From: CAZQHK01 sp964593455
GTDB lineage: Bacteria; Muiribacteriota; CAYSPT01
Assembly: GCA_964593455.1 (NCBI GenBank)
Contig: CAZQHK010000029.1
Location: 1-63,431, forward strand
Direction of reading: 5' to 3'
Length of the DNA stretch: 63,431 bases
A program made the position numbers and the translations under genes. This document shows, one piece after another, positions 42,602 through 51,632 of the stretch (position 1 is the first letter of the stretch; every line of letters starts with the position of its first letter). The notes beneath the pieces were generated by a model that saw nothing but the letters and a program-made list of their open reading frames with translations, did no database searches and was not told the DNA's origin.

Positions 42602-43585
42602 CTAGACCAGGTGGCAGGCGGCCAGGTGATCGGCGCCGATGTTACGCATGGCCGGTTCCTTTTCAGTACAGAGGGTCACGGCCTGCCGGCAGCGCGTCCG
42701 AAACCGGCAACCGGAGGGCGGATCCATAGGGCTGGGCACATCACCTTCCAAAATGATCTGATTTTGCTCAGCCGCCCGGTCCGGATCCGGAATGGGAACC
42801 GAGGAAAGTAAAGCCCTGGTGTATGGGTGAGCGGGATTCTTGTACAGTTCATTGCATTCGGATACCTCTACCAGTTTTCCCAGGTACATGACCCCGATTC
42901 GGTTGGAGATGTGTTTTACCATGGACAGGTCATGGGCGATGAAGAGATACGTGAGGCCGAGTTCTTCCTGCAGGTCTTGAAGCATATTTACCACCTGGGC
43001 CTGGATAGAGACATCAAGGGCTGAAATCGGCTCGTCGCAGATAATGAAAGCAGGATCGACGGCCAGGGCCCTGGCTATACCGATACGTTGGCGCTGCCCC
43101 CCGGAGAACTCGTGGGGGTAGCGGCTGGCGTGCTCTTGGCTCAGACCGACCTGTTCCAACAACCCGAATATGCGCTGCTGGCGCTTGTGGCCTCTGACTA
43201 AACGGTGGATATCCAGGGGTTCTCCAATGATATCAGCCACGGTCATACGGAGGTTAAGGGACGCGAAGGGGTCCTGAAAGATCATCTGCATTGATTTTCT
43301 TAACGGTTTCATCTGATTTTCAGTCTTGTGGGAGATGTCGTTACCGTCAAACACGATCTGTCCGCCGGTTGGGTCATACAATCTAATAATAGTCCGGCCG
43401 ACGGTTGATTTCCCGCATCCGGATTCTCCTACCAGGCCGAACGTCTCACCGCTCCTGATGGTAAAACTGACACCGTCCACGGCCCGGACAAACCGGTCCT
43501 TTCCCCAGAAAAACGACGTGTTTACCGGGAAATATTTCTTCAAATCCGTCACTTTTAGCAGCGTTTTGTTTAAGTTTAGGCTCAT
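42602..43585 (-). CDS. oppF: Oligopeptide ABC transporter ATP-binding protein OppF
   Basis: A 327-residue ATPase subunit with Walker A GESGCGKS, Q-loop MIFQDPFASLNLRMTV, signature FSGGQRQR, Walker B FIICDEPISALD and the H-loop FIAHDLSM. After residue 240 comes the oligopeptide/dipeptide C-terminal domain with conserved cysteines (GCRFRTRCRQA, LCTEKEP), which in many OppD/F proteins bind an iron-sulfur cluster. Its start overlaps the oppD stop by 4 bp (ATGA). It pairs with OppD to energise peptide import. Confidence 0.95.
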   Translation of the reverse strand: MSLNLNKTLLKVTDLKKYFPVNTSFFWGKDRFVRAVDGVSFTIRSGETFGLVGESGCGKSTVGRTIIRLYDPTGGQIVFDGNDISHKTENQMKPLRKSMQMIFQDPFASLNLRMTVADIIGEPLDIHRLVRGHKRQQRIFGLLEQVGLSQEHASRYPHEFSGGQRQRIGIARALAVDPAFIICDEPISALDVSIQAQVVNMLQDLQEELGLTYLFIAHDLSMVKHISNRIGVMYLGKLVEVSECNELYKNPAHPYTRALLSSVPIPDPDRAAEQNQIILEGDVPSPMDPPSGCRFRTRCRQAVTLCTEKEPAMRNIGADHLAACHLV

Positions 43586-44586
43586 GATAATTCTGCTTCC
43601 CGGTTAATCTGCCAGCATCTGGCCAGATGGTTGTGGTTAACCTTGATGATCGGCGGCAGTTCTGTCACGCATATTCGCATAGCCTCCGGGCAACGCTCGC
43701 CGAAAGGGCACCCCGGCGGCGGTTTGATGAGATCGGGTGGTGAGCCGATAATGGGGACCAGCCGTCGTTTTTCTTCTGCGTCAAGTCTCGGCACCGATTG
43801 CAAAAGCCCGCGAGTGTACGGATTGCGGGAATCATAGAAGATGTTCCGGGCGGAGCCTGCCTCCAGGACCAGGCCGCCGTACATGACCACGATACGGCTA
43901 CAGATATCAGCTACGATACCCAGGTCGTGAGTAATCAAGATGATTGAAGTGCCGAACTTCCCTTTCAGAATCTTCATCAGGCGTAGAATCTGGGACTGGA
44001 TAGTCACATCCAGGGCAGTGGTGGGCTCGTCTGCGATAAGCAATGAAGGGCGGCAGGAAAGCGCCATAGCGATCATCGCCCGTTGGCGCATACCGCCGGA
44101 GAATTCGTGCGGATAACAATCAACCCGGTCGTCGGGAGAAGGTATCCCTACCAGTTCCAGCATCCGGACTGTTTTCTCACGCGCCTTTTTACGGGCAAGA
44201 TTCCGGTGTCTCAACAGCGCTTCCATAATCTGGTTGCCGATGGTGAAAACCGGATTGAGTGAAGTCAATGGGTCCTGGAATATCATGGCGATCTCATTTC
44301 CCCGGACGGCTACCATTTGTTTGTCGGTCTTCCGATTCAGGTCCTTTCCACCAAAAAGAATTTCACCACCAGTAATCCGGCCGGGTTCCGGGATCAACCG
44401 CATGATGGAGAGTGCCGTCACGCTCTTACCGCAACCGGACTCACCAACGATTCCCAAAACCTCTCCTTGCCGAACATTGAAACTGACGCCTCGTACGGCC
44501 TGGACCTCGCCAAGATGTGTGAAAAAGGAAGTTTTCAAGTCATGAACTTCCAGCAGATTGTTATCTTGCATGTTCACACACCTCAC
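43582..44586 (-). CDS. oppD: Oligopeptide ABC transporter ATP-binding protein OppD
   Basis: A 334-residue ATPase subunit with Walker A GESGCGKS, Q-loop MIFQDPLTSLNPVFTIG, signature FSGGMRQR, Walker B LLIADEPTTALD and H-loop LITHDLGI. The C-terminal oligopeptide domain carries the cysteine motif PPGCPFGERCPEAMRIC. The LxxGGMRQR form separates OppD from OppF (GGQRQR). It lies 25 bp after oppC and is coupled to oppF by ATGA. Confidence 0.95.
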   Translation of the reverse strand: MRCVNMQDNNLLEVHDLKTSFFTHLGEVQAVRGVSFNVRQGEVLGIVGESGCGKSVTALSIMRLIPEPGRITGGEILFGGKDLNRKTDKQMVAVRGNEIAMIFQDPLTSLNPVFTIGNQIMEALLRHRNLARKKAREKTVRMLELVGIPSPDDRVDCYPHEFSGGMRQRAMIAMALSCRPSLLIADEPTTALDVTIQSQILRLMKILKGKFGTSIILITHDLGIVADICSRIVVMYGGLVLEAGSARNIFYDSRNPYTRGLLQSVPRLDAEEKRRLVPIIGSPPDLIKPPPGCPFGERCPEAMRICVTELPPIIKVNHNHLARCWQINREAELS

Positions 44587-44611
44587 TTTCTACGCTTCTT
44601 GCTCACGTCTC

Positions 44612-45808
44612 TTATTTGCGCAGGCGCGGATCGAGGGCGTCCCTGAGCCCGTCTCCAATAAAGTTAAAACCCAGCATGGTCAAACAGATCGCCAGGGATG
44701 GGAATAAGAGCTGGTAACCGTAAGAACGAAGACCTCCCAGGGCGTCGTTAGCCAGTGTGCCCCAGGAGGCCATGGGAGCGTTCACCCCCAGCCCGATGAA
44801 ACTTAAGAAAGACTCGGTAAAAATGGCGTTAGGAATCATCATGGTCAAAGCGACGATAATCGATCCCATGGCATTAGGAATAAGATGACGGAGCATGATC
44901 CGCATCCGGCCGGCGCCAAGGCTACGGGCAGCCAGGATGAACTCCTGCTCCCGGAGGCTCAATGTCTGTCCCCTGACGATCCGCGCCATCCGAACCCAGT
45001 AGACCGATCCCAGGGCGAGGATGATAGTCTTGAGTCCCGGCCCGATTACCACCATCAACAGGATTACATAGAGCATCAGCGGTACGGTGGCAATAATGTC
45101 AACGATTCGCATCATGATATTATCCACGCGTCCGCCAGCGTACCCGGCGATTCCGCCGTAGAGAACACCGATAAAAAAATTGACCAGCGTGGCTGTGAGC
45201 GCAACCAGAAGTGAAATACGAGCCCCGTGCAGGACCCGTACAAACAAGTCTCTGCCGTGAGTGTCGCTTCCAAGCAGGTAATCGCGGTTGTGGACAGTGT
45301 CGAATACCGGAATATCGTTTCCGTCTATCGTAAGAGAAAACTTCTTAGCAGATAGGTCTTGGGAGCGTGCCGCCGCGGCCGCCATGCTGTAATCGAGAAG
45401 CAGTTCCGATCCCTCTATCACATATCGTCTAAATTTCTTCAACGGGTTGTCCTCTACCGCCTCAAGCCTGGCTATCAGGTGCCCGTTTCTCGTCACGAGA
45501 TACAGCCGGTACTCTTTGTGCATGTAGATGAAGGCAGTATCCGATACCCGGTAGATGTCGAACCGGGGCGGGATATTGGCCATCGGCAGGTTCTGGTCGG
45601 AATAAGAGTGAGAAGAAAACAACGGTCCGAAAAGTGCCATTAGAATGACAATCACGATAACTATCAACCCGATCATGGCCAGTTTGTTCAATTTCAACCG
45701 GCGCCAGGCGTCCTGCCAGTAGGTAAGACTCGGCCGCACTACCGTCTCGGGTATTCGTTCTTTCCGGGGAACCGGTTCCCACATGTCGGGCGGAATAGCC
45801 TCAGCCAT
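44612..45808 (-). CDS. oppC: Oligopeptide ABC transporter permease OppC, with insertion
   Basis: A 398-residue inner-membrane permease. An N-terminal OppC_N region with the first helix (LAMIGLIVIVIVILMALFGPLF) is followed by the usual five-helix permease core with the EAA-type motif (EQEFILAARSLGAGRMRIMLRHLIPN). Between the first helix and the core lie about 100 extra residues (about 70-170) compared with the common length of about 300; they include KEYRLYLVTRNGHLIARLEAV, and probably form a small periplasmic domain. The start follows the oppB stop by 27 bp. Confidence 0.93.
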   Translation of the reverse strand: MAEAIPPDMWEPVPRKERIPETVVRPSLTYWQDAWRRLKLNKLAMIGLIVIVIVILMALFGPLFSSHSYSDQNLPMANIPPRFDIYRVSDTAFIYMHKEYRLYLVTRNGHLIARLEAVEDNPLKKFRRYVIEGSELLLDYSMAAAAARSQDLSAKKFSLTIDGNDIPVFDTVHNRDYLLGSDTHGRDLFVRVLHGARISLLVALTATLVNFFIGVLYGGIAGYAGGRVDNIMMRIVDIIATVPLMLYVILLMVVIGPGLKTIILALGSVYWVRMARIVRGQTLSLREQEFILAARSLGAGRMRIMLRHLIPNAMGSIIVALTMMIPNAIFTESFLSFIGLGVNAPMASWGTLANDALGGLRSYGYQLLFPSLAICLTMLGFNFIGDGLRDALDPRLRK

Positions 45809-45835
45809 GATCTCTTGTTGTTCCTTTCTAACGGA

Positions 45836-46753
45836 TCATTCGGTCTTGATCCGGGGGTCGATAAACTTGTAAGCCACGTCCACCAGAAAGATCATCACCA
45901 GGTAGAAGGCGGCGTAGAAGATGGTAATTCCCATGATTACCGTGTAATCGCGGTTACCAACACTTTCCACGAAGTACTTACCCATTCCCGGGATGGCGAA
46001 TATCTTCTCTATAACGAATGAGCCGGTGAGAATGCTGGCCACCATGGGACCGACGTAGGTAACCACCGGAATAAGCGCGTTTTTCAAGGCGTGTTTTCCG
46101 ATAACTATCAGCTCCGGTAGTCCTTTGGACCGGGCGGTCCGTATATAGTCTTGCTGCATTATTTCAAGCATGCTGGACCGGGCCAGCCGGGATACGAAGG
46201 CCAGGGAAAACCCGCTCAAGGCAATTACCGGGCCGATATAGTGTTTCCATGAGGTCAGGCCGTGAGTGGGGAGCCATCCCAACCGGGCACTGAATGCATA
46301 AAGGATAACTGAACCCATAACGAAACTCGGTATGGTGACTCCCAGGGTAGCCAGAAAGCTCACGGCATAGTCTTCCCAGCGGTTCTGTTTCAGGGCAGAG
46401 ATAACCCCCAGGGGAATTCCGAGAATAATAACCACCAGCACCGCTGTCCCTCCCAGTTTGGCGGATATGGGAAAACCTTCCAAAATGAGTTCGTTAACAG
46501 TAACTCCCACCCTCTGGAAAGAAGGTCCGAGATCGAAGGTAATCACGCCTCGAAGGTAATCCCAATATTGAACGATAAGCGGGTCATCCAGGTGATATTT
46601 CGCATTCAGGGCTTTAATTACTTCCGGCGGAAGCGGTTTTTCCCGGGTAAAGGGACCACCGGGTATGGCATGCATCATGAAAAAGGTGATGGTGATGATG
46701 AACCACAGTGTCACCAGCATGGATATGAGTTTATTAAGAATAAATTTGGCCAC
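45836..46753 (-). CDS. oppB: Oligopeptide ABC transporter permease OppB
   Basis: A 305-residue permease with six expected helices and the EAA motif region (MQQDYIRTARSKGLPELIVIGKHALKNALIPV). The N-terminus AKFILNKLISMLVTLWFIITITFFMMHAIPGGPF is typical of OppB/DppB. GTG 46753 is chosen over an upstream in-frame start at 46819: GGAG lies 5-6 nt before it and the extra 22 residues match nothing in the family. It is the first gene of the oppBCDF run and is divergent from the cyclic-nucleotide sensor gene. Confidence 0.94.
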   Translation of the reverse strand: MAKFILNKLISMLVTLWFIITITFFMMHAIPGGPFTREKPLPPEVIKALNAKYHLDDPLIVQYWDYLRGVITFDLGPSFQRVGVTVNELILEGFPISAKLGGTAVLVVIILGIPLGVISALKQNRWEDYAVSFLATLGVTIPSFVMGSVILYAFSARLGWLPTHGLTSWKHYIGPVIALSGFSLAFVSRLARSSMLEIMQQDYIRTARSKGLPELIVIGKHALKNALIPVVTYVGPMVASILTGSFVIEKIFAIPGMGKYFVESVGNRDYTVIMGITIFYAAFYLVMIFLVDVAYKFIDPRIKTE

Positions 46754-46877
46754 CGCGACTCCTTCGGTATAGATTATACCCTCTCGACCTAGTGTATCAA
46801 CCCACGCAAAGAAGGACAACTCTTAACTGATCTCAATCTCATGCTACGTGCTTCTCCTACCTGAAAATAATTTATTC

Positions 46878-46920
46878 TTCACGGCGCTGTTGCTTTACCA
46901 GGCGCTTGCTCAACGGAGGT
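46878..46920 (-). repeat. Fragment of the dispersed intergenic repeat
   Basis: On the minus strand this matches the first 40 bases of the tandem repeat near 50 kb (ACCTCCGYTGAGCAAGCGCC, then AGCAACAGCGCCG), with a few differences. It can fold through GCGC arms. It lies in the divergent region between oppB and the cyclic-nucleotide sensor. Confidence 0.6.
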
Positions 46921-46971
46921 ATATTTGTTAAAAAAAATAGGAGCTTGCGCTCTTCATATAAAACAGTTTTA

Positions 46972-47000
46972 TTGCAGGCTAAACAAAAATGCTTTACAAT
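46972..47000 (+). promoter_or_regulatory. Candidate sigma-70 promoter of the cyclic-nucleotide sensor
   Basis: TTGCAG (46972-46977), 17 bp, TACAAT (46995-47000), about 70 bp before ATG 47071. Confidence 0.55.
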
Positions 47001-47070
47001 AGGTGTCCGGGTATCTCGCTAGGGTATCCATTCAGTTGAAAGAGATATAGTGTGAAGGAGGAAACGATCC

Positions 47071-47970
47071 ATGATCGATGGCGATATTTTGACTGGCACA
47101 TCATTTTTTATTAAATTTACGCCCGAGGATATTGCGGTGATGGCTGAAAAGCTTTCAGTGCGGACGGTGGCAAAGAATGACACGATCATTAAACAAGGCG
47201 AAGCAGCCGGGGAGCTGTTCCTCGTCAAGCAAGGCCAGTCCAAAATGCTTCTCGATCTCGGAGCCGGCCATGACCTCAGCCTGAACTATATCCGCCAGAA
47301 TGAATGTTTCGGAGAAATGGTTATCCTGAATGAGTCCACCAGTTCCGTCACCGTGGTGGCTGAAAAAGATGTGGAGTTGTTCGTTTTGGATCGGAACTCA
47401 TTCCTGGATATTATCGAGAACCACCCGGGTACCGCACTCGTTCTTCTCAAAGCCATCGGCAGGAGCCTGAGTATACGGTTGAGGTTACTCAACATCGGTT
47501 TCAGCAGTATCCCTGAATCCCGTCGGACTCTTCCCGCCGATGATTCAGACGTCATCCGGGCAAAAGACGTGGAACGGGAGATGTTTAACCTGCTCGGAAA
47601 GATCGGCGACCTGATGACGGTCCCCACCGGGGAGGCGATTATCAAGGAGTATGGTTTTGACCGTGACCTGTTTGTCATTGAGGGCGGTACCGTGGAGATA
47701 ACGAAAAGTCTTCACGGAGAAGGACGGATTTCGCTGGCGGTTCTTGGTCCGGGGCATGTACTGGGAGAGATGTCGTTTTTCGATAAGCAGTACCGGTCGG
47801 CTGAAGTTCGCGCCCGGGAAACGGTAACAGCTTGTATTATCAGAAAAAATCACATTCAGGACCTGGCTGGCACCGATCTGTCACAGTTGAACCGTATTTT
47901 CCTGGCCATTCTGCGGAACCTCAGCCTGAAGCTGCGGCTTACCATCAAGCACTACTTGTCCACCGAATAG
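47071..47970 (+). CDS. Protein with two cyclic nucleotide-binding domains
   Basis: A 299-residue protein containing two cNMP-binding (CRP effector-type) domains and no DNA-binding helix-turn-helix. The first (residues about 8-130) has IIKQGEAAGELFLVKQG and the phosphate-cassette region ECFGEMVILNESTSSVTV. The second (residues about 165-290) has LFVIEGGTVEITKSL and LGEMSFFDKQYRSAEVRA. The arginine that normally contacts the cyclic phosphate is plausible only in the second domain (YRSAEVRA); the first has STSSVTV. It would act as a cytoplasmic sensor or scaffold. GGAGG lies about 9 nt before the ATG. It converges on the dipeptidase gene with 6 bp between the stops. Confidence 0.88.
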   Translation: MIDGDILTGTSFFIKFTPEDIAVMAEKLSVRTVAKNDTIIKQGEAAGELFLVKQGQSKMLLDLGAGHDLSLNYIRQNECFGEMVILNESTSSVTVVAEKDVELFVLDRNSFLDIIENHPGTALVLLKAIGRSLSIRLRLLNIGFSSIPESRRTLPADDSDVIRAKDVEREMFNLLGKIGDLMTVPTGEAIIKEYGFDRDLFVIEGGTVEITKSLHGEGRISLAVLGPGHVLGEMSFFDKQYRSAEVRARETVTACIIRKNHIQDLAGTDLSQLNRIFLAILRNLSLKLRLTIKHYLSTE

Positions 47971-47976
47971 GCTTCG

Positions 47977-49021
47977 TTATTTCCAGGTCTGTTCGAACAC
48001 GCGGAGCCAGTTTTGGTAAGCCACCTTAGTCAGTTCTTCGTTACCGTAGCCGTGGCGCTTGAGCTTCCGCATGATTTTCGGGTACCCGGTCACGTCCTTC
48101 ACCTGTTTCGGAACGGTTGCCCCATTGAAGTCAGAACCGAAAGCCACGTGGTCGATACCGATGCGCCCGGCGATGTAGTCGATGTGACGAACGATATCCG
48201 CCAGGGGCGTGTCACGGCGGTCCCGCCCGTCGGGACGCAGGAAACACACTGCAAAGTTGATTCCCACGACGCCGCCCGAGTCCTTGACGGCATCGAGCTG
48301 TTTATCGGTCAGGTTGCGGGTACAGGGACATATACCGTGAGCATTTGAGTGCGTTGCCACCAGTGGCGCTTCCGACACTCTGGCCACGTCCCAGAAGCCT
48401 TTCTCGTTTAGATGTGAGAGATCCAGCATGATACCCAGCTGGTTGCATTCTTTGACCAGGTGGAAACCCGCGCCGGTCAAGCCCGGTCCGGTATCGGGCA
48501 ACCCGGGATAAGCAAAATGCACCCCGTGTCCGAACGCGTTCGGCCGGCTCCAGACCAAACCCAGAGACCTGAGTCCGGCCCGGTAAAATACCTGGAGGGC
48601 GTTTAGATCCGGATCGATGGCTTCAGCTCCCTCGAAGTGAAGCGCCGCGGCGAAAATCCCGTTTTCCAGGCACTCTTTTAAATCATCGGTGGTGGTGACT
48701 ACCTTGACCGCTTCGCGGGAGGCGGCTTCAATCCTGAAAAGATCGGCCGTCATAGCCATGCTTTGACGCATAGCCCGGGTCTGGCTTACCGCGGGATCGG
48801 TGGCTCTATTGGTACGTGTTGCCCGTCGTTTGCCGGAGGGAACAAAACAGGCGAATAAACCTCCACCCAGGTTTCCTTTTCGGGCTCGTTCAAGGTCCAG
48901 GTGTCCCCTGCCGCCTGAGTCGAAAAACAGTTCTTCCGCCGGTTTTTTCCATCGTGCGAACCTGCCGAGAGTGTCGTTATGTCCATCGAATACAGGGGGT
49001 AGCGTATCTATTGTCGATCAT
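47977..49021 (-). CDS. Membrane dipeptidase (M19), apparent 5' frameshift
   Basis: A zinc dipeptidase of the renal dipeptidase family. Metal ligands are visible: the HxD pair in VFDGHNDTLG, bridging Glu in LHFEGAEAI, His in LDLSHLNEKG and THSNAHGI, and Asp in FGSDFNGA. The HxD part lies upstream of ATG 48771 and is in the same frame; this frame is open to 49017, where a TGA stops it, without an ATG, GTG or TTG. An ATG at 49019-49021, 13 bp after the upstream gene, is one base out of frame. Removing one base from the run of five G at 48995-48999 would join it as MIDNRYATPVFDGHND, the expected N-terminus. Either a sequence error or a real frameshift explains this. It is in an operon with the HD gene. 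Confidence 0.82.
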
Positions 49022-49034
49022 CCTCTCAGTCCGG

Positions 49035-49832
49035 TCACAGATATTGCAGTTCTTCATCATTACACACCGTGACCAGTTCCACCAGTGGTTTGATTGGAGC
49101 GGCGTTGATCTTTGGCAGCAGGACTTCCTCCACCTGGAAGAATCCCGCCGGGTTGTGCATGGTGATAACGATCCGGAGGGGTTTTTCTTTTCCCTTGATG
49201 ATCCTGACTCCCGCGATAGAAGATGCTGAATACCGGTGGATATCTCCCATCTGGGGAATCTTGGTCAGCATGGTTGGAATTCTGGCCCGGCCGGATGTCA
49301 TGTCGCATCCGTCGGCGATGAGGACGATTCCCGCCTCGAGCGAGTTGATGGCATGTGCACCCATGTGGCCGATAATTCCTTCGGTGATGACCGATCGCAT
49401 GACACGGCGGAAACCGGGGTTGTCGTAAAACTGTTCCAGGATCTCCTTGATCTGGTCCTGGGCCAGGATAACGCTCATCAGTTCGTGATTCTGCCGGCTG
49501 ACACTCATACCGAAGTCGTGGTAAAAGACAGACAACAGTATGGCAATCAGGGCGTCTTCCTCAGTACCGACCTCTTCGGAAACCAGGTTAGGTTGTATGC
49601 CGGCTTCGATAAGCAGCGAGAACATCCGTAAGGCGTTAAGCATGGCTACTCTGATGTGCACCGGTCCGTGGTCGTTGTACCCGAGCCGTTTGATGGAAAC
49701 CACGTTGGCGTAATTCTGAATGGCTTCGATTTCTTGGTTATTAAACAGGCACTTGACGACCTCCCGGAGTTTACCGGAAATCATCCGCAGAATTTTTCGT
49801 TCCAGAGCGGTTTGTTTCGGGGATTTTCTCAT
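49035..49832 (-). CDS. HD-domain phosphohydrolase-like protein
   Basis: A 265-residue cytoplasmic protein with an HD-superfamily core: a first histidine in GYNDHGPVHIRVA, the HD doublet in LLSVFYHDFGMSVSRQNHE, a histidine in GIIGHMGAHAI, and a last aspartate in LIADGCDMTSGRAR. These are the positions that bind one or two metal ions and hydrolyse phosphate esters, often of nucleotides. The final 75 residues (KPLRIVITMHNPAGFFQVEEVL) form an extra beta-rich region of unknown role. GAGGTGAAG precedes ATG 49832. The dipeptidase gene starts within 15 bp of its stop. Confidence 0.83.
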   Translation of the reverse strand: MRKSPKQTALERKILRMISGKLREVVKCLFNNQEIEAIQNYANVVSIKRLGYNDHGPVHIRVAMLNALRMFSLLIEAGIQPNLVSEEVGTEEDALIAILLSVFYHDFGMSVSRQNHELMSVILAQDQIKEILEQFYDNPGFRRVMRSVITEGIIGHMGAHAINSLEAGIVLIADGCDMTSGRARIPTMLTKIPQMGDIHRYSASSIAGVRIIKGKEKPLRIVITMHNPAGFFQVEEVLLPKINAAPIKPLVELVTVCNDEELQYL

Positions 49833-49906
49833 TAGTCTTCACCTCATGACGTCATTCTACCGTATTTCTGAATTAAGTAACAGTCCACTCTTTTAAGCAG
49901 TAAACA

Positions 49907-50247
49907 AAAGAACCTCCGCTGAGCAAGCGCCTTGCACAGCAACAGCGCCGCGAAGTCAGACCCCAGGGCGGGACGGCCAGGCCAAGTTACTGGACAATAT
50001 CGGAAGATATGTAGGATCGGAGAGACATCCTAGGGTCCTCTTTCCACACTTCTTGCTTATCATCTCAATCTCTTGATCACATTTTCAGGTCGTTCGTTTC
50101 TATTGTCTTTTTCCCCACAACAGTGCCTGTTTTTCGATGAAGTCATCCTCCCACCCTCCAGCAAGAAAGCGTAGAAAGTAAGGCAGGATAAGCAAGTAAG
50201 TATTAGATTAAAGTTTATGATTGGTCTGTCCTGCGCTCGGCTGTTCG
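49907..50247 (+). repeat. Tandem intergenic repeat, copy 1
   Basis: 341 bp, identical to 50305-50645 except for one base (G at 50235, A at 50633), with a 398-bp period and a 57-bp spacer. Parts recur elsewhere: the first 40 bp at 46878-46920 (reverse), a 33-base block at 50147-50179 also at 25291-25323, and AGGGTCCTCTTTCC-type sequence near 26.9 kb. It carries no transposase frame. Confidence 0.9.
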
Positions 50248-50273
50248 CTGGAGCGAAAGCGCCGAGTTAAACG
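50233..50273 (+). repeat. Hairpin module at the repeat boundary
   Basis: CTCGGC, then TTCGC-TGGA-GCGAA, then GCCGAG: a two-part stem-loop. Related versions lie at 25387-25425 and, reversed, at 26810-26848. The first 15 bases recur at 50631-50645, where the second tandem copy ends inside the left arm of this hairpin. Confidence 0.65.
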
Positions 50274-50304
50274 TAAGTTCGTCTTACTTACTAGAGAGGA
50301 GATG

Positions 50305-50645
50305 AAAGAACCTCCGCTGAGCAAGCGCCTTGCACAGCAACAGCGCCGCGAAGTCAGACCCCAGGGCGGGACGGCCAGGCCAAGTTACTGGACAATATCG
50401 GAAGATATGTAGGATCGGAGAGACATCCTAGGGTCCTCTTTCCACACTTCTTGCTTATCATCTCAATCTCTTGATCACATTTTCAGGTCGTTCGTTTCTA
50501 TTGTCTTTTTCCCCACAACAGTGCCTGTTTTTCGATGAAGTCATCCTCCCACCCTCCAGCAAGAAAGCGTAGAAAGTAAGGCAGGATAAGCAAGTAAGTA
50601 TTAGATTAAAGTTTATGATTGGTCTGTCCTGCACTCGGCTGTTCG
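50305..50645 (+). repeat. Tandem intergenic repeat, copy 2
   Basis: Second unit of the 398-bp-period repeat, with one difference from copy 1 across 341 bp. The match ends abruptly at CTGTTCG (50639-50645). Confidence 0.9.
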
Positions 50646-50853
50646 ATTGTAGTGGAAACTTTCACATGCTCAAACTTTTTGGAATATCGGCGTAGTCGGC
50701 GTAGGAAGTTAAGATATGAGATAGAGATTGTAAAGTGTGATGTGTTGAGATTCTGTAATGGATGCTATACTTGTCTAGAGTATAATAAGTATATAATGAA
50801 TATCCGGCAGGACGATCTGGCCGGACCGAATTTCAAACGAAGAGGTGATTGGT

Positions 50854-51597
50854 TTGAGAACAGCTAATCCGGCGCTTAACCGGGAAATCTTTACTCGTGC
50901 CGGGTACGCCGGCACGGCCGCGGACCGAATGACGGTGGAGGGCACGATAAACCGAACGGCGATCCTGCTTCTGTGTGTTATTCTCACGGCTTCGCTGACC
51001 TGGAAAATGTTTCTGACCGCTGGTTTCGCGGCGGTGACCATGTGGATGTACCTGGGATTAATCGGTGGGTTTATCGTGGCTATGGTAACAATCTTCAACA
51101 AGACCTGGGCTCCGGTTACTGCCCCTCTCTACGCATTGTTGGAAGGATTGGCCCTGGGTGGAATTTCAGCCGCTCTCAATAAATCGTATCCCGGTATTGT
51201 CGTGCAGGCAATCTTTTTGACCTTCGGGGTGTTGTTCTGTATGCTTTTCGCTTATCGCACGGGGATCATCAGGCCGACCAGGAGATTCATGATGGGAATA
51301 GTAGCGGCTACCGGTGCCATCGGCATTGTTTACCTGGCATCTTTTATCCTGGGATTTTTTGGTATCGGAATACCTTTCATTCACAGTTCAGGTCCTGTTG
51401 GAATCGCTTTCAGCGTGGTGGTGGTTATCATAGCGGCTTTGAACCTGATTCTGGACTTCATGGTGATCGAAACCGGCGCCTCCTCCGGTGCGCCAAAATA
51501 CATGGAGTGGTACGGGGCTTTCGGGTTAATGGTAACGCTGGTTTGGTTGTATATCGAGATATTGCGCTTGCTGGTCAAACTCAATTCAAGAGACTGA
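50854..51597 (+). CDS. Bax inhibitor-1/YccA family membrane protein
   Basis: A 247-residue integral membrane protein with seven hydrophobic helices and the family outline: N-terminal NPALNREIF and TVEGTINRTAILL, then ITASLTWKMF-like first helix, and a C-terminal half with LNLILDFMVIETGASSGAPKYMEWYGAFGLMVTLVWLYIEILRLL, the signature region of the YccA/Bax inhibitor-1 family. Relatives are thought to be calcium or proton leak channels or to modulate membrane proteases such as FtsH. TTG 50854 is chosen because AGAGGTG lies 6 nt before it and overlaps the alternative GTG 50845. Confidence 0.93.
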   Translation: MRTANPALNREIFTRAGYAGTAADRMTVEGTINRTAILLLCVILTASLTWKMFLTAGFAAVTMWMYLGLIGGFIVAMVTIFNKTWAPVTAPLYALLEGLALGGISAALNKSYPGIVVQAIFLTFGVLFCMLFAYRTGIIRPTRRFMMGIVAATGAIGIVYLASFILGFFGIGIPFIHSSGPVGIAFSVVVVIIAALNLILDFMVIETGASSGAPKYMEWYGAFGLMVTLVWLYIEILRLLVKLNSRD

Positions 51598-51632
51598 CGT
51601 CTTTCGGCGGTTCACAGCGAAAGGTCATTACC

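Larger units (their letters stand above)
49833..50853. other. 1 kb non-coding region dominated by a tandem repeat
   Basis: No gene is supported here. Most of the region is two 341-bp repeat units described separately. Open frames inside the units lack ribosome sites, and end differently in the two copies. After 50645 the sequence becomes AT-rich, with an inverted repeat TATACT/AGTATA (50768-50786) and a TATAAT-like box near 50794, probably the control region of the downstream YccA-family gene. Confidence 0.55.

Noticed and set aside
47977..48771. Dipeptidase starting at ATG 48771 as a complete protein
   Set aside because: This start would drop the essential HxD metal ligands, which are encoded in the same open frame just upstream.
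49907..50645. CRISPR array or insertion sequence
   Set aside because: Only two units of 341 bp, no short regular repeats with unique spacers, no cas genes, no transposase frame.
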